DNA of 64,000 nucleotides from the NCBI GenBank assembly GCA_021234155.1, contig JAJEKV010000034.1:1674001-1738000 (forward strand). Direction: 5' to 3'. Both the position numbers and the translations under genes were made by a program. Below, piece by piece: positions 46,645 through 58,030 of the stretch (the first letter of the stretch is position 1; every line of letters starts with the position of its first letter). The notes beneath the pieces were generated by a model. It had not been told where the DNA came from. It saw nothing but the letters and a program-made list of their open reading frames with translations, and ran no database searches. This DNA is from Isoetes taiwanensis (taxonomy: Eukaryota; Streptophyta; Lycopodiopsida; Isoetales; Isoetaceae).

Positions 46645-46868
46645 ACATCGCCATGCCAGCCTAATGGTCAAGCTATTGGTAATGGGCGACCCCCATCCAA
46701 AGCCCAAAACCCGCTGACTGTCATTGGATTCAAAAAATAAGATGAAATAAATGAATAGAACATCCATCGCGATAACAGTCTAGTGGTCAAACTATTGGTA
46801 ATGGTTGACCCCATCCAATGCCCAAAACCCGTTGACTGTCATCGGATGTAAAAATAAAATAAAATAAA
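46645..46868 (+). repeat. Two tandem SINE-like units
   Basis: Two ~113-bp units, at about 46648-46761 and 46763-46868, share CTAATGGTCAAGCTATTGGT / CTAGTGGTCAAACTATTGGT, CCAAAACCCG(C/T)TGACTGTCAT, and an A-rich tail ending AAATAAATGA. The CTAGTGGTCAAA segment resembles a Pol III A box and the A-rich tail is SINE-like. The B box is poor. Confidence 0.45.
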
Positions 46869-46899
46869 TGAAAAGAAGAGAGGAGACAGAGAATAATGG

Positions 46900-46990
46900 G
46901 AATCCCATGGTAGTCAGTTATAGCACCTATGTATCCTACGGGCGCAAAACAGATGGCAATAGTGCAGGTTCAACTCCTACATGTTCTTTC
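46900..46990 (+). other. tRNA-like Pol III promoter remnant
   Basis: GGTAGTCAGTTATAGC (46910-46925) resembles the A box and GGTTCAACTCC (46967-46977) the B box, about 50 bp apart. No full cloverleaf can be drawn, so a SINE head or tRNA remnant is more likely than a tRNA gene. Confidence 0.3.
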
Positions 46991-47049
46991 GCATCTCAAG
47001 GATGTCTAGAATTGAGAACTATTCGACTTAGTACAAAACTTCCTCCCCT

Positions 47050-49117
47050 TTGTTTTTGAAGGATCAGAGATATATTAATTGGTACTCATCAATTACATAC
47101 GTATGCCAAGTGATATCATACACCTACACAACATGTTTGTTTATATAGGGATAACCACTCAGTTGTGGATTTGGAACTTTTACAGGAACGGTAAAAGAAA
47201 GTCGTGGACTTGAGAAGCCCACTCCTCTCCTTCAAAAGCTATAAGATGGTGGCGAATCTTCTGCTTTAAAGATGGCCATAGGCTATTGGGGTGAATATAT
47301 TCTTGGAAGAACACTAATTTTCTTCGCCTCCTCCATATTAGCCATAGGGGCCATCCTTTACATAAATTCAGAGCAACTTTCTTTCCAATTTGCCATGACG
47401 ATGGATACATGCCTAACAAAAGCTCTTTTTCTGATAAAGAAGTCCCGAACGCTTCCTTCACTTGTTCCCATACTGGACGGAGTTCCGCACAACGCATGAA
47501 ACAATGTTCAATTGTTTCTGTTCCCACGCCGCACATTGGGCAACTCGGTGAGACATCACAGTTCAACTTGTTCACTAATATTGCTCTGTGAAAGATTTGC
47601 CATAATAGTGTGGATACCTTTGGTGGCAAGTGACTCTTCCAGATCATTTCCATACTTGACTGAGTTGGCCATCTTCTACTGTTATCTCCCATTGGGAGGG
47701 GGGGTCCCATCACTTTGTTCACATGCAGAATCCTGTATGCCTTTGACACAAAATGTTTTTTATCAAGATTTTCACGGGGTAGGCAAAAAGCACCGACCTG
47801 TGGAGAAGCATAGGTTGGAATATTGGCCAATACCATTTCCCAAATTCGTTTGTCCCGTAATCTCACTTTAAACTCCCTTTGAAAGACTCCCAAGAACGCC
47901 GCACAGCACCTTGGTAACAATCTCCAACGCAGGAGATACCTGCCACAATCCATATGTTTTGCGTTCTTTTATTCACCACCAAAAAAAGTGGCACAAGGCC
48001 TCTGTTAGTTTCCACTTGCAGCCACCACACCGCCATAGACACTGAGGTACAATTTTTGATGTCCAAGTGACTTTAACTGTCTCCCAAGCTTTAAGCAATC
48101 CTCTAAGAAATGGCGAAGCTCCTGCATAGGGCCTCAATTTATAAAACAAGGCCCATGGTAAATTTGCTTTATGGGATGGTTTTCTGCTACAGTGAGCTAT
48201 TGATTGTTTCAAGAGCTCAAGGCCCGGAGACTTCGAATCCTGCTGAAGGATTTCCCACATAAACTTGCACACTAAGATCTTCTTCTGCAACTTAAAGTCA
48301 AGCATTCCTAGTCCTCCATGTGACTTAGATCTCAAACATTTCCTCCAAGCTACTTTGACATTTGCCCCTTCCTCATTTCCACCCCAGACAAAATTTTGCA
48401 CTATTTTTTATAGCTCTGCTTGCTTCGATTCAGGAGCTAACAACACTGATGCAGCATAAATGTGGGTACTGCTTAGCACTGGTTTGGCTACGACAATTCT
48501 TCCCGCCATGGAGAGCTTACTGACTTTCCACCATCTCAAATGTTTATCTAAACTGAGTAGGATCTCATCCTAAATATTCGAGGATGAGGTGCACACCCCG
48601 ATTGGAACACCCAGCAACTTCGAGGGGGACCTAACAGGTACAAAGGTCCAAGGAAAAGCGGCTACATGAGCCGGGAGAGGCTCATCTAATGGCCAAATGG
48701 CTGCGCACTTACTCCAATTGAGAAAACAACCTGAAGCTATAGAGGAGGAGTCCAGCAACTGCTTCGCATTCAAGAGATTTATTTCTAGGGCTTCTAAAAA
48801 TAAGAAAGTATCATCGGCATATTGGTTACAGATTTGTTGCGAGCCATCCGCCATCTACAATCCTGTTATAACTCTATCTTCCACTGCTGCCAGCAGTACT
48901 TGAGATAACCCTTCTGCGACAATATAAAAAAGAAAAGGCGCCAGGGGGCAACCTTGTCTAATGCCCCTGCTCACTTCGAAAATAGTGGACATCTCCCCGA
49001 AAAGTAACACATATGCATGCGCTGATTTCAGCAATTTTGCAACAATGTTAGCAAACTCTTGTCCACAGCCAAAAGCAAGCAGCATTTTTTCCAAAAAGGA
49101 CCACCTCACATTGTCAC
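47050..49117 (-). pseudogene. Second LINE, 3' part (RT palm to tail)
   Basis: Reading the minus strand from 49117: DNVRWSFLEKMLLAF, GIRQGCPLAPFLFYIVAEGLS (about 48940), NQYADDTFLF (about 48815-48786), then the connection region (48401-47973, FVWGGNEEGANVKVAW), and zf-RVT in the 257-residue frame 47953-47180 (PSCPMCGVGTETIEHCFMRC). The 3' end reads TCTGATCCTTCAAAAAC at about 47055. Stops at about 48570 and 47960 and small frame shifts show decay. It shares the RT and zf-RVT layout with the nested LINE but is a separate copy. Confidence 0.8.
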
Positions 49118-49501
49118 ACAAACCATTACATTACACGCCTTAAAATTAAATTCCCCCTTAAACCCCCTTTCGTTTGGGTGCATATTCACACGGGGGGTGA
49201 CTCCGGGCAACGAGAGCTGTTGGATAGGCATATTCACCCCTTATTCCTTAATCTACACCGTACACAAAGTTCCTCATTTGTGGGGTATGGATATATAGAA
49301 TTTGTTATACTGTATAACAAGATTTGTAGAATACTATAAGATTTCAGGCAATATACTATATGGTGTTGATTTTGTACGTATAAAACATAATTACAGGGGC
49401 TCTCGCTGCCCTACGTCACCCCCCGTGTGAATATGCACCCAAACGAAAGGGGGTTTAAGGGGGAATTTAATTTTAAGGCGTGTAATGTAATGGTTTGTGT
49501 T
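49111..49501. mobile_element. Inverted-repeat MITE
   Basis: Arms of about 85-110 bp are near-perfect reverse complements. The left starts ACACAAACCATTACATTAC and the right ends GTAATGTAATGGTTTGTGT. They include AATTCCCCCTTAAACCCCC and CACACGGGGGGTGAC with partners on the other side. The ~190-bp loop has no ORF. It lies at the point where the second LINE is broken. Confidence 0.8.
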
Positions 49502-51445
49502 ATAGGTTAAAAATTTTTGCCCTTCTGGCTAAAAAAACAAACACAAATCATTACATTATACAAAAACAAAATGATATTATAAGGGGGATTTTTGTTTAGA
49601 AGTATTGGGTATAATGGTTTATGTAAATTAGTATTAATGGTTGTTACATGCTAGTTGTTACATTAGAAAAAAATTGGGCCCTTCGGACCCTAACAAAAGC
49701 AATATGTAGGCCAAGAAATAGGATAATAATATATCATATTACGATAAAATATGTGTAACTATTAGCTAGAAAGTAGACAAGAAAAAATATCTTTGAGATG
49801 AGAAGCAACTAGAAACAAAGGCAACTTTAGTGATGTCGTTACTGAGAAAGAAATATGCATTCTTATCTTTGCCAAACAAATGTATCGGGTTTGAAGCCAC
49901 AATGTGAATATACATATTTGCCAAACAAATGTATCGGGTTTGAAGCGACAATGTGAATATACATAGTAACAATATGTTTGGAATATTGGAATGCCAAAGC
50001 ATATTTGTCCATAATTTGTACTGCAAAGGGTTCATATCACAATCAAGAGGACATGGCATAGGTGCCAGATGATGAGCAGGAAGTTAATAGCATGAGCATC
50101 TCTAGCATCGTCGGATGTCTCGCACCTCTCCAAAGATCGCCAATATATTTGCTTCTCATAGAGACATGAAGAAATGCAAAAATCAAACATTAAAAGCTTC
50201 ATATCTCAACTTTAGAAGGCAGGCCACGATATGTGACAAAGACAAGGACATATTTTCAACGACAAGGAAAAGATGCGGGGATTTATCAACAAGTCCATTT
50301 CTTATATATTCTCTCAAGTCTAGGTATGGACTTGAACTTCCTAGCGATCAGTAAAGGAAAAGAGTTTTGTAGAAAATTGATCGTGATCGCAAAAAGAGGT
50401 AAAGAAACTTGGAGAAATGCGGACTTGAATTCGTGGAGTTTGTAGCTTCCCAAGGCATCTAGGATAGCATAGAATATTAAAAGAAGGTATGACAAACATT
50501 TCACATTGAATCTGCTTTTGGGGCGTAATATTTTCTCGAGTAAAGAGATCTGCAGGATATAAAAAGAGATAGGTCTATCGGCACTACCGGATCTTTGCTA
50601 GTGGAGTATTATCTACAAATGGCAATCAAAATTACCGCTTTAGTTGCGGCCTGAGATCTTTGTTTGACTAAATACTTTGATGTTGCAAAGACACGGTATC
50701 TTCGTCCGCTTTGACGTTGCTCGTTGCCATTAAAACGATGCCGAATCAAAACCCCGAACCATAATCGTGGAAAAAAAGCAATATAAACATGTAGCATAAT
50801 AAATGCCTTTACCGCCTTTTGTCACCGAACACAAAAGCATACTGTAGCGCATAGGAATTGGAACCCTAAGTTGAAGGCCCAGTGGAATACCTGAATTGCT
50901 TATAGGAGCCGATTCTGTGCAGTTGGCCTTGTTAAATTGGTTCAGAGGGAGCCGGAAGGAATTTCGCGGCTGCCTTCCATGGAAAAAAAAAAACGTGATG
51001 AGAACCGCCTTTGCCGAGCTCCTCGAAGCCACCAAAAACAAGGAATAATTGGAAATGCACGATTCTCGACAAATTCTTCCAGTTCGAGATGTCCGGCCCG
51101 GCCAGTAACACAGGCGATTTGGATGAATCCCAACGACCCAACAGCCTCAAAGTTGCCAATTATCGACCCATCAGACCCATCGATGCACTGCGATAACCGC
51201 AAACCCTAATATCAGGAACCCTTAATATTAACCTAACATTTAAAACCTAAAAAAAAAAACATGCAAACAATAAAAGCCTTACAACCACACGATTTTCCCT
51301 CCTCTTTAAAATCAATGGCTAGCAAATGTGTGCACTCTAGAAATACCATTTAGTACGTCCACGTGAATACGCCCGTGAAATCATATGAAAACCATGCCAA
51401 AAAGCGTATAAAATCACAAAAAAAACCCCCTGTTATAATGCTACA
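49502..51445. other. Sequence separating the two halves of the second LINE
   Basis: No gene recognised. Near 49540-49630 a weaker hairpin (CATTACATTATAC / GTATAATGG) looks related to the MITE ends. A plant-type telo box TTAGGGTTT (minus strand) lies at about 51205, followed by a 70-codon open minus-strand stretch of unknown nature (51202-50942). Confidence 0.4.
49869..49966. repeat. 49-bp tandem duplication
   Basis: TTGCCAAACAAATGTATCGG and the following 29 bp occur twice head to tail (49869-49917 and 49918-49966) with two differences. Confidence 0.9.
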
Positions 51446-52330
51446 TATTAAAGTCGAGTTTTAGATAGAGCACCTTCTGATGTGTCTTTCTTGGGCAATG
51501 TATGCCTTCAAAAGCGGCTACTAAGAATAGTTCTTCCTGGAATGAATCCTGACTGGACTTTAGATATATGTTCCATCAAAATAGGCTTTATTTTTTTCGC
51601 ATATCCTTTTGCTATAATTTTGTAGAAGGTTGACAGCAAGGTAATGGGTCTCCAGTCCCCTATGGATTTCGGGTCCTTCACCTTCGGGATTAGGGTAATA
51701 CATCTGGTGTTTAGTTTGCTATCCAACTTATCTGCTTGTAGAAAATCCTGATAAGCACTGTATACAAACTGTTGTACCCATTCTCGGTATTCCTGGAAGA
51801 ATTCTGTTGGAATGCCGTCAATACCCCGGCATTTGTCTTTAGCCAAAGAATAGACGGCCTCACACATATCTTCCATGGACAGCGGGTGTCCGAGTTGTTC
51901 CCGTTGCGATGTGGATACTTTTGATACAACCTTTGAAATAATTAATTCCTCAAAGCAATTTTGAAAATCTATATTCTTCTATTTAAAGAAATCTTCAAAA
52001 TGTTTAAAAACAACCTCTTTTGCCTGTTGTTGAGGATTCCGAATGACGAACCCATCCTCTTTCTGTACTGAGGACAATGTGGCTGATTGTTTCTTCCGCC
52101 TTGCAACCCTAAAAAAGAAACCTATACTTTTGTCACCTTCGAATCCATGTACAACATCAGCCCCACTCCCGTATCTATCAGTGCTACTTTCCACCATATT
52201 AAAATCCCCAACCAAAATCCATCGTATGTTGGCGGCCATCCCCAACCAAAATCCATCGTATGTTCGCGGCCGCCGCCGCAATAAATTTCTTGTATGTTTA
52301 AACCCTTGAGCTAGGTTCAAAACTAACATT
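51446..52330 (-). pseudogene. Second LINE, 5' part (endonuclease remnant and RT fingers)
   Basis: Minus-strand frame 52329-51979 contains ILVGDFNMVESSTDR, the endonuclease motif, then jumps to the post-endonuclease linker (FFFRVARRKKQ...NPQQQAKEVVFKHFEDFF). About 250 residues seem deleted in between. Frame 51876-51508 holds the RT fingers (GIPTEFFQEY, LIPKVKDPKSIGDWRPITLLS, QSGFIPGRTIL). The RT breaks off after LYLKLDF at about 51455 and resumes at 49117. Confidence 0.7.
52205..52275. repeat. 35-bp local duplication in the LINE endonuclease remnant
   Basis: CCCCAACCAAAATCCATCGT followed by ATGTT(G/C)GCGGCC occurs twice, at about 52207 and 52242, inside the second LINE. Confidence 0.8.
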
Positions 52331-52332
52331 AT

Positions 52333-52338
52333 TTTATT
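52333..52338 (-). terminator. Polyadenylation signal of the C2-domain gene
   Basis: AATAAA on the minus strand, about 115 bp downstream of the stop codon. It falls at the 5' edge of the second LINE remnant. Confidence 0.5.
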
Positions 52339-52452
52339 TCCTTTTAGAATGTCAAATTAACTATGTACATCATCATGGTATTAGCCAGATCATAAAAAAA
52401 AAGGAAATGTTGTATGAAATATATTAACATAAACTAACAAACAACAATATTC

Positions 52453-54498
52453 TTAAGCAAAATAATTGGGGTAATGGTGCCCTCGATTCCTCCTTACAGA
52501 TTTTGGATTCGGAGGACTGCGCATTGGTGATCTCTGTATTTCGTGAATTTTTTGCTCTTCAATCCGATCCTTTTCCACATCTGGATCAACATTTTTGCTC
52601 AAATCCTCCCTGCCAGATCTCCTGGATACAGGAAACTTAAAATCTTCAAATAAAATTTGTTTTTGATCCTCTTTTTCTTCTACAGGATGATCCTTTGAAA
52701 GCTGAATGACCTTTTGATCCTCGTTCCTTTCTACCAAATGATTCTCTGGAAGCCGATCCTGGTTCTGATCTTCATGAATAGGCTTTTGATCCTCATTTTT
52801 CTGTGCAGGATGATTGTTTCCCAGGTGATCCTGGTTCTGATTCTGAAAAACAAGCCTTTGATCTTCATTTTTTTCTGGAGGATGATCCCCTTCAATCTGA
52901 TAATGATTCCGATCCTCAAGATCGAGCTTTTGATCTTGGTTTCTAGCTGCAGATTCGAAACTTTGAAGCTGATCCTCCTTTCGGGCACAACTGTCTGATA
53001 AACCCTTTGGAGGGGAGCCTTTAAAACGCTCATCCTTTTTGGTTAGATCAGGGCTGGAATGAGGAGTAAAATTTCTTCGATTCGGAGATGGGTTTTTGTA
53101 AATCCCCATTTCTTCAACAACAGCATCATCCTTTCTATCTGGGCTGCCAGATTTTTGCACTAAATCCTCTTCTTCCTTCGCCGCTGCAACATTTCTGAGT
53201 GGAGAGCTTGTCAGAACAATCTGATCCTGATTTCCTTTTGCTGGACTTCCTGTAGGGGTCCTAAATGGAGATTTTTGAATCGCTGCATCCTCCCGATGAG
53301 AGGAAAAATCCTTCACAGGGGAATTTTTCAGCTCGGAAGGGCTCTTAGAAGGAGAATTTTGGTCATTTTCCTTCGCCGGACTTCCTGCAGGGGTCCTAAA
53401 TGGGGATTTTTTCTGGCTTCTAGCAGGAGATTTCTCTTCATGATCATCGTCCAGGCTTAGATATTCATCATCAGATCTAGAAGGGCTCGGAGAATGGGAG
53501 GAAACAGGGGATTTTTTCTCTGGGCTTAAATCTTGAGCAGAAACAGGGGATCTTTGTGGGCTTAGACGATGACCGGAAACAGGGGATTTTTTCTCTGGGC
53601 TTAGATCATGAGCAGAAACTGGGGATCTTTGTGGGCTTAAACGATGATCGGAAACAGGGGATTTTTTCTCTGGGCTTAAATCATGAAAATCAACTGGGGA
53701 TCTTTGTGGGCTTAAACGAGGATCAGAAACAGGAGATTTTTTCTCTGGGCTTAAATCATGAAAAGAAACAGGGGATTTTTCTGGGCTTAGGGATTTCTCC
53801 GGAGTAAAATGATCTTCCTCCATAGCCAAATCCTCATCTTCTTCAAATCCAGAACTACTGCCGGCTTCAACGGGAGCTTGGAAAGGGGGAATATCATCCA
53901 CCATTTCGCTCTCAGAATCCTTGAAAGACAAATCGATTTTATCAGGAAATTTCCCACCAGGAGGGATGCAGACATTGAGAATCCCTTGAGGATCTCCGGT
54001 GGGACGGAAGACCAAATGGGAAGTAGCAGGAAATTTATTCAAGCCTCTGCCTGGTTTCAGAGCATTGGCAAGAAATAATCTGACAGTGCCCACAAGCTTA
54101 TCCCGGATGGTACCTCTGCAATAAAGATCGATTGTAAGCTGGGCGCTTTCTTCACGGAGGTAAGATTCTTCGATACTGAGAACTAATTTTTCATTCCAAG
54201 TCGGACTTGTGCCCCCTTCCGAATCCACTCTGGTGCTTACTTTCTGGCTTGTTGGGCAGTAAACCGTTGCAAATGTGCGCATTTTTCCAAGCTTTCGCAC
54301 ATCTTTTAGATCCTGAGCAGAGATTATCACCATCTCTATATTTCGCCTCTTGGGCGGAGCTTTAATCCGCCCATTTTTCATTCTGGCCATCAGAATCTGA
54401 TACAAATTTCCACAGCAGCACGAATCTGGCTCCGGAGCTGTGCCGGAGCGAGGCCTAGGAATCTGTCGCCTGTAGAGACCAGATTGAATGGTCGCCAC
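52453..54498 (-). CDS. C2-domain protein with long Ser-Pro and Asp-Gln repeat tail
   Basis: A single uninterrupted 681-codon frame, the only host-like intact gene here. Residues 1-50 are basic with a CCCGN cluster. Residues about 51-180 form a C2 domain of the plant SRC2/BAP type (NIEMVIISAQDLKDV, FATVYCPT, TSPTWNEKLVLSI, KLVGTVRLFL). These domains bind phospholipids, often with calcium, at membranes. An acidic linker follows. About four copies of a 25-residue repeat (SPEKKSPVS..RLSPQRSPV...DL) lie at 53500-53790, then FRTP.GSPAK repeats and a tail rich in NEDQ units. The Ser-Pro sites would suit proline-directed kinases. The tail is far longer than in usual SRC2-like proteins. Start: first Met of the frame at 54498. 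AATAAA lies on the minus strand at 52338-52333, about 115 bp after the stop. Function beyond the C2 domain is unknown. Confidence 0.85.
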   Translation of the reverse strand: MATIQSGLYRRQIPRPRSGTAPEPDSCCCGNLYQILMARMKNGRIKAPPKRRNIEMVIISAQDLKDVRKLGKMRTFATVYCPTSQKVSTRVDSEGGTSPTWNEKLVLSIEESYLREESAQLTIDLYCRGTIRDKLVGTVRLFLANALKPGRGLNKFPATSHLVFRPTGDPQGILNVCIPPGGKFPDKIDLSFKDSESEMVDDIPPFQAPVEAGSSSGFEEDEDLAMEEDHFTPEKSLSPEKSPVSFHDLSPEKKSPVSDPRLSPQRSPVDFHDLSPEKKSPVSDHRLSPQRSPVSAHDLSPEKKSPVSGHRLSPQRSPVSAQDLSPEKKSPVSSHSPSPSRSDDEYLSLDDDHEEKSPARSQKKSPFRTPAGSPAKENDQNSPSKSPSELKNSPVKDFSSHREDAAIQKSPFRTPTGSPAKGNQDQIVLTSSPLRNVAAAKEEEDLVQKSGSPDRKDDAVVEEMGIYKNPSPNRRNFTPHSSPDLTKKDERFKGSPPKGLSDSCARKEDQLQSFESAARNQDQKLDLEDRNHYQIEGDHPPEKNEDQRLVFQNQNQDHLGNNHPAQKNEDQKPIHEDQNQDRLPENHLVERNEDQKVIQLSKDHPVEEKEDQKQILFEDFKFPVSRRSGREDLSKNVDPDVEKDRIEEQKIHEIQRSPMRSPPNPKSVRRNRGHHYPNYFA

Positions 54499-57343
54499 TG
54501 CTGGATATGGAAGAAATATGCGAGTTAGCTAAGAATCTGCAGGGGTTTAAAAGGATTGAGCGGAATGATTCAGAAAATGAATAGGAAAATCAAATGGGCG
54601 AGGCTAGAAATGCCTGGAAGAATATCGGGATGCATTTAATAGGAAAAGGAGCTTGGGATCTGCTGGCTATGGTGGGAGCTGCTCTGGAAACAGAGAAAAG
54701 AGTGTGCAAAAACACGAGAAAATTGCTGTCTCCCTTTCATTTAACACGGCTATATGCCTACAGAATGCCACGTATAATAATAATAAAATACTGTTATTTA
54801 TTATTACACATACATGTACTAGACGCGTATATACTTTCGTATCCAAACGTCTAAAATTTGCTATCTTATTCCTTTGCCCTTAGTTTTTGGTAATAAAGTC
54901 CCATGGCCCTTGACATTTAGTGGTTTAGATAGTATAATTAGGTAGTATTTTTTTTTTTACGTAAGGGACAAAAAATCATTAAGAGGGATATTTCTTAAAT
55001 AGAATGTTTTTCTTACTTTTGTATTGACCCTTGGCCACCATTCTAGCACCCAACTTGTTTCTCATCAGGAGGTCCTTGTTTGGCATCATGAGTTTCCTTG
55101 TAGAGCTCCTGGAACTGTCGTCTCTCGACAACTGTCATCCAATTATGTATAACTTCCTGGCATCATGTTATTGTCAAGCCCCCTCTATAACTTCATGGTA
55201 TCTTTCATAATTCTCTTCTGATGGTAGGCGCCTTCGCTGACCCTACGTGTAGAAGCAGTTGAGATCCCAATCAAATTTGTGGCGTATTCAGCTGCATTTC
55301 TTCATCGAATTTACTAGAAAGCAGCCGTTCTCTCTCGATTGGAATCCACAGTATTGCCACGTATCTTCTTGTCTGCAACAACTCCTGATAGATGTTGCCT
55401 GCCTATCAAATTAAAGTGTATTGGCAACATCTGATGGTTGAAACGTGGCAAAGGATCCAATGAGCCTTCCAACAAAAAAGTGAATAAACGAATATAAGCT
55501 ACCTTGGATGAGGCGACATCTAGAAATATGACATTGAGATTCCACAAGGTAAATGTTAATGTTGTGAGACAGTATAATGAAATTGACATTCTCTATTGTT
55601 CAAAAAGGTTGTATGCCTTAATGGTTAAGCATTTCTTTATTTGTGTACCTCCCTTAGAAACACATCCATGGACCACAAAAATACTTAGTGCTTAACAGAA
55701 AAACACCGTGTTTCTAAAGACAAGTGACAACTTCATTCATCTCGAATATTTTATTGTGAACATATATAGCTAAAATAATAGTTCTTGCAAAATTCCTTCA
55801 AAAGGTTATGCATGTTATTGATTTACATTCTTCTAATGTTCTCGTTGTACTTGATTAAATCTCATCAAGGTGTTTGATCATTTTATACTTTTCTTGTTCA
55901 TGATGTCTTGCTTTATGTATTACATCAACTGATGCTGATGCAGCTTTAGCCTTCATGATAAAAGTGATACCCTAGCTCAATTAATGGACAGCGAAAACAA
56001 TCTAAGAATTTTACAAGGTGGGTGAAGAGGGGATCTTCTTGTTGGCATGAAAAAAGTTCTCTAAAACCTTCTTGTTTAAGCCCAATACCCTCTCTTGTAA
56101 AATGATATCCAAGTTCTTTGGGTGGTCTTGGGGGCAAAAAGGAAGAAAAATTTGGGTAAATATTTAACAAAATCAAGCAAATATGATCAACGACGTATTC
56201 TCTAAATTGTTATTGCTTTTGCTAAAAATAAAGAAAATTAATGAAGGCATCTACATGTTCTATTGTAAAGGGCGGCTTTATACCTACCCTCTTCAAACTT
56301 ATCATGAGAGGTGCTATAGGCATGGTTCAGGAATCTTTTGGAGTTGAAAGGAAGAATTCCTACAAGTTTTGAACTTGCCTGCTAACTAGAATTCTAGCCA
56401 GGTATTTTTTAAGGACTACATGGATGGATGAATGGTTGGATGGATGGGAATTTTTACGTCTATGAAGACCACCAAGGGCCATGGAATGGTACAGAGCGGT
56501 GTTGACCCATCTAGAATCTCTACCTTATCCATCATTGGTTCCAATATAAAAGCCTGGTCATGTATAATATTATTGGATCCTGCAGTACGTCCATGTCTTG
56601 TGCATGGCTCTTGCACGGAATGGAGTTCAGCATTGCCAGAAACACTTGATTAAATGATAGCTAACAATTGAAACTAATGGCTGGCAGTTAAAAGTACTGT
56701 CATGTCTATTCTATACAATTCACACCATCCACGATATCTTGAAATTGTGATCTATGTCATTGTGATCATGTAGCTTGATGAAGTTGGCCTCATTATCCCA
56801 AACAATTTGAAGCTCAATTGCAGGTTTTTGTACCTCAAATTCTGTAAGAGTGTGGTCAATATGCGGTGAAGACATCCTTACACATTTCTGTGTGGTCTGT
56901 ATGGTGTTTTCTTCCTGCATTAAACTCTCTTAGAAGACCTTGACCGGGGCTTCATCTTGATTATACACCATGGAATCGTGCATGCTCTTGAGATCCTGAA
57001 AGACTTCCAACTTTCCTCTTTTTTCTCTTCGTCTTGTTGTTTGAGCTTGTTTTCCAATCTCTAGAGCCAATACTCAATCCGATATGAATTGTGTACGTGA
57101 CCATTTTTATATGGGTGGCTCATAATGTAAAACGGAGACCTCAAATATAAAAGAGAGCAACCAAATTGCGATTTGTGCCTCCCTCTATTTGGCCTAAAAA
57201 TTCAACTTTTCCCAGGTGATCGATTCAAGGTGGTTTTGAGCAAAACCCTAGAGAGAACTGAGAAAAACACAGAGAGAGTGTAGAAGGAAGGGTGCTAGGA
57301 AGAGAAAATTAAGCAAGACCTAGAAAGAGAGTGTGGCAGGGGC
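54499..57343. other. Intergenic stretch, no gene seen
   Basis: Includes the promoter side of the C2-domain gene. ORFs are short and unlike known proteins. No element ends were found. Confidence 0.45.
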
Positions 57344-57354
57344 AACACCATAGA

Positions 57355-58019
57355 AAGAGAGTGTGGTCCCTTCAGCTTTCACCTCCTAATTGGAGATGTA
57401 TGTGGACTTGGGCTTGGGATAAACTACTCCATCCTAAGGTGGCTGTATTGGTGGCAGATTCTTCATAGATGTCCTCGTGTGAACGTGCTTGTCCACAGAT
57501 TTGATCCTCGAGTGTCAGCACTCTGCCCACTGTGCAAGCAAAGGGACGAGACCATTGAGCATTGTTTCTTTTTATGTGTTCATCTCCAGCCTGTTTGGTC
57601 TTGGCTGCTTTCTCTTTTTCATGTGACATTGACAAGTCAGCAAGTGCTTCTGGCTGTCTATCCGGATACTTGGAATAAGTTGCGGAGCCAAGCATTTCAT
57701 TTAGCATCAGGATGGTTGTTATGGTCCATCTGGAAGCGCAGAGGACTGTCTATCTTTCAGGGTTTGGATATTCCTCCTGCAGTTGTCCTCCAAGACGCAC
57801 AAGCTAGAATTGTTAAGGCTTACCATTGCTCTTCGCTTGCTCCTGCCAAGCGACAGTTGATATTTGAGTCATATTTGAGTGTGTTGTCTTATGCATAGGC
57901 TGGTGGTTCTACTCAGTGGATCATGATTATCCTCTGAGACTTTATTCCCGCCTCTGCATTTGTATTTTGCTTTTTGGCTTGGAGTTTCAATAAAGTTTGT
58001 CGTCCTTCAAAAAAAAAAA
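57355..58019 (+). mobile_element. 5'-truncated LINE fragment with zf-RVT and poly(A)
   Basis: Flanked by an 11-bp target duplication, AACACCATAGA, at 57344-57354 and 58020-58030. The 140-codon frame 57479-57898 contains CPLCKQRDETIEHCFFLC (zf-RVT) and ends AYHCSSLAPAKRQLIFESYL. It is close to the C-terminus of the nested LINE (both have HR.DPR.SA.CPLC and WSWL..LF). AATAAA is at about 57989 and the poly(A) begins at 58008 after GTCGTCCTTC. A typical dead-on-arrival LINE. Confidence 0.9.
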
Positions 58020-58030
58020 AACACCATAGA

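Noticed and set aside
46900-46990. A functional tRNA gene
   Set aside because: Only A- and B-box-like pieces are present; no acceptor stem or anticodon arm could be drawn.
53556-53807. Repetitive plus-strand ORF with GLNDDRKQGIFSLGL units
   Set aside because: It is the reverse strand of the 75-bp repeat of the C2-domain gene, so its regularity is inherited.
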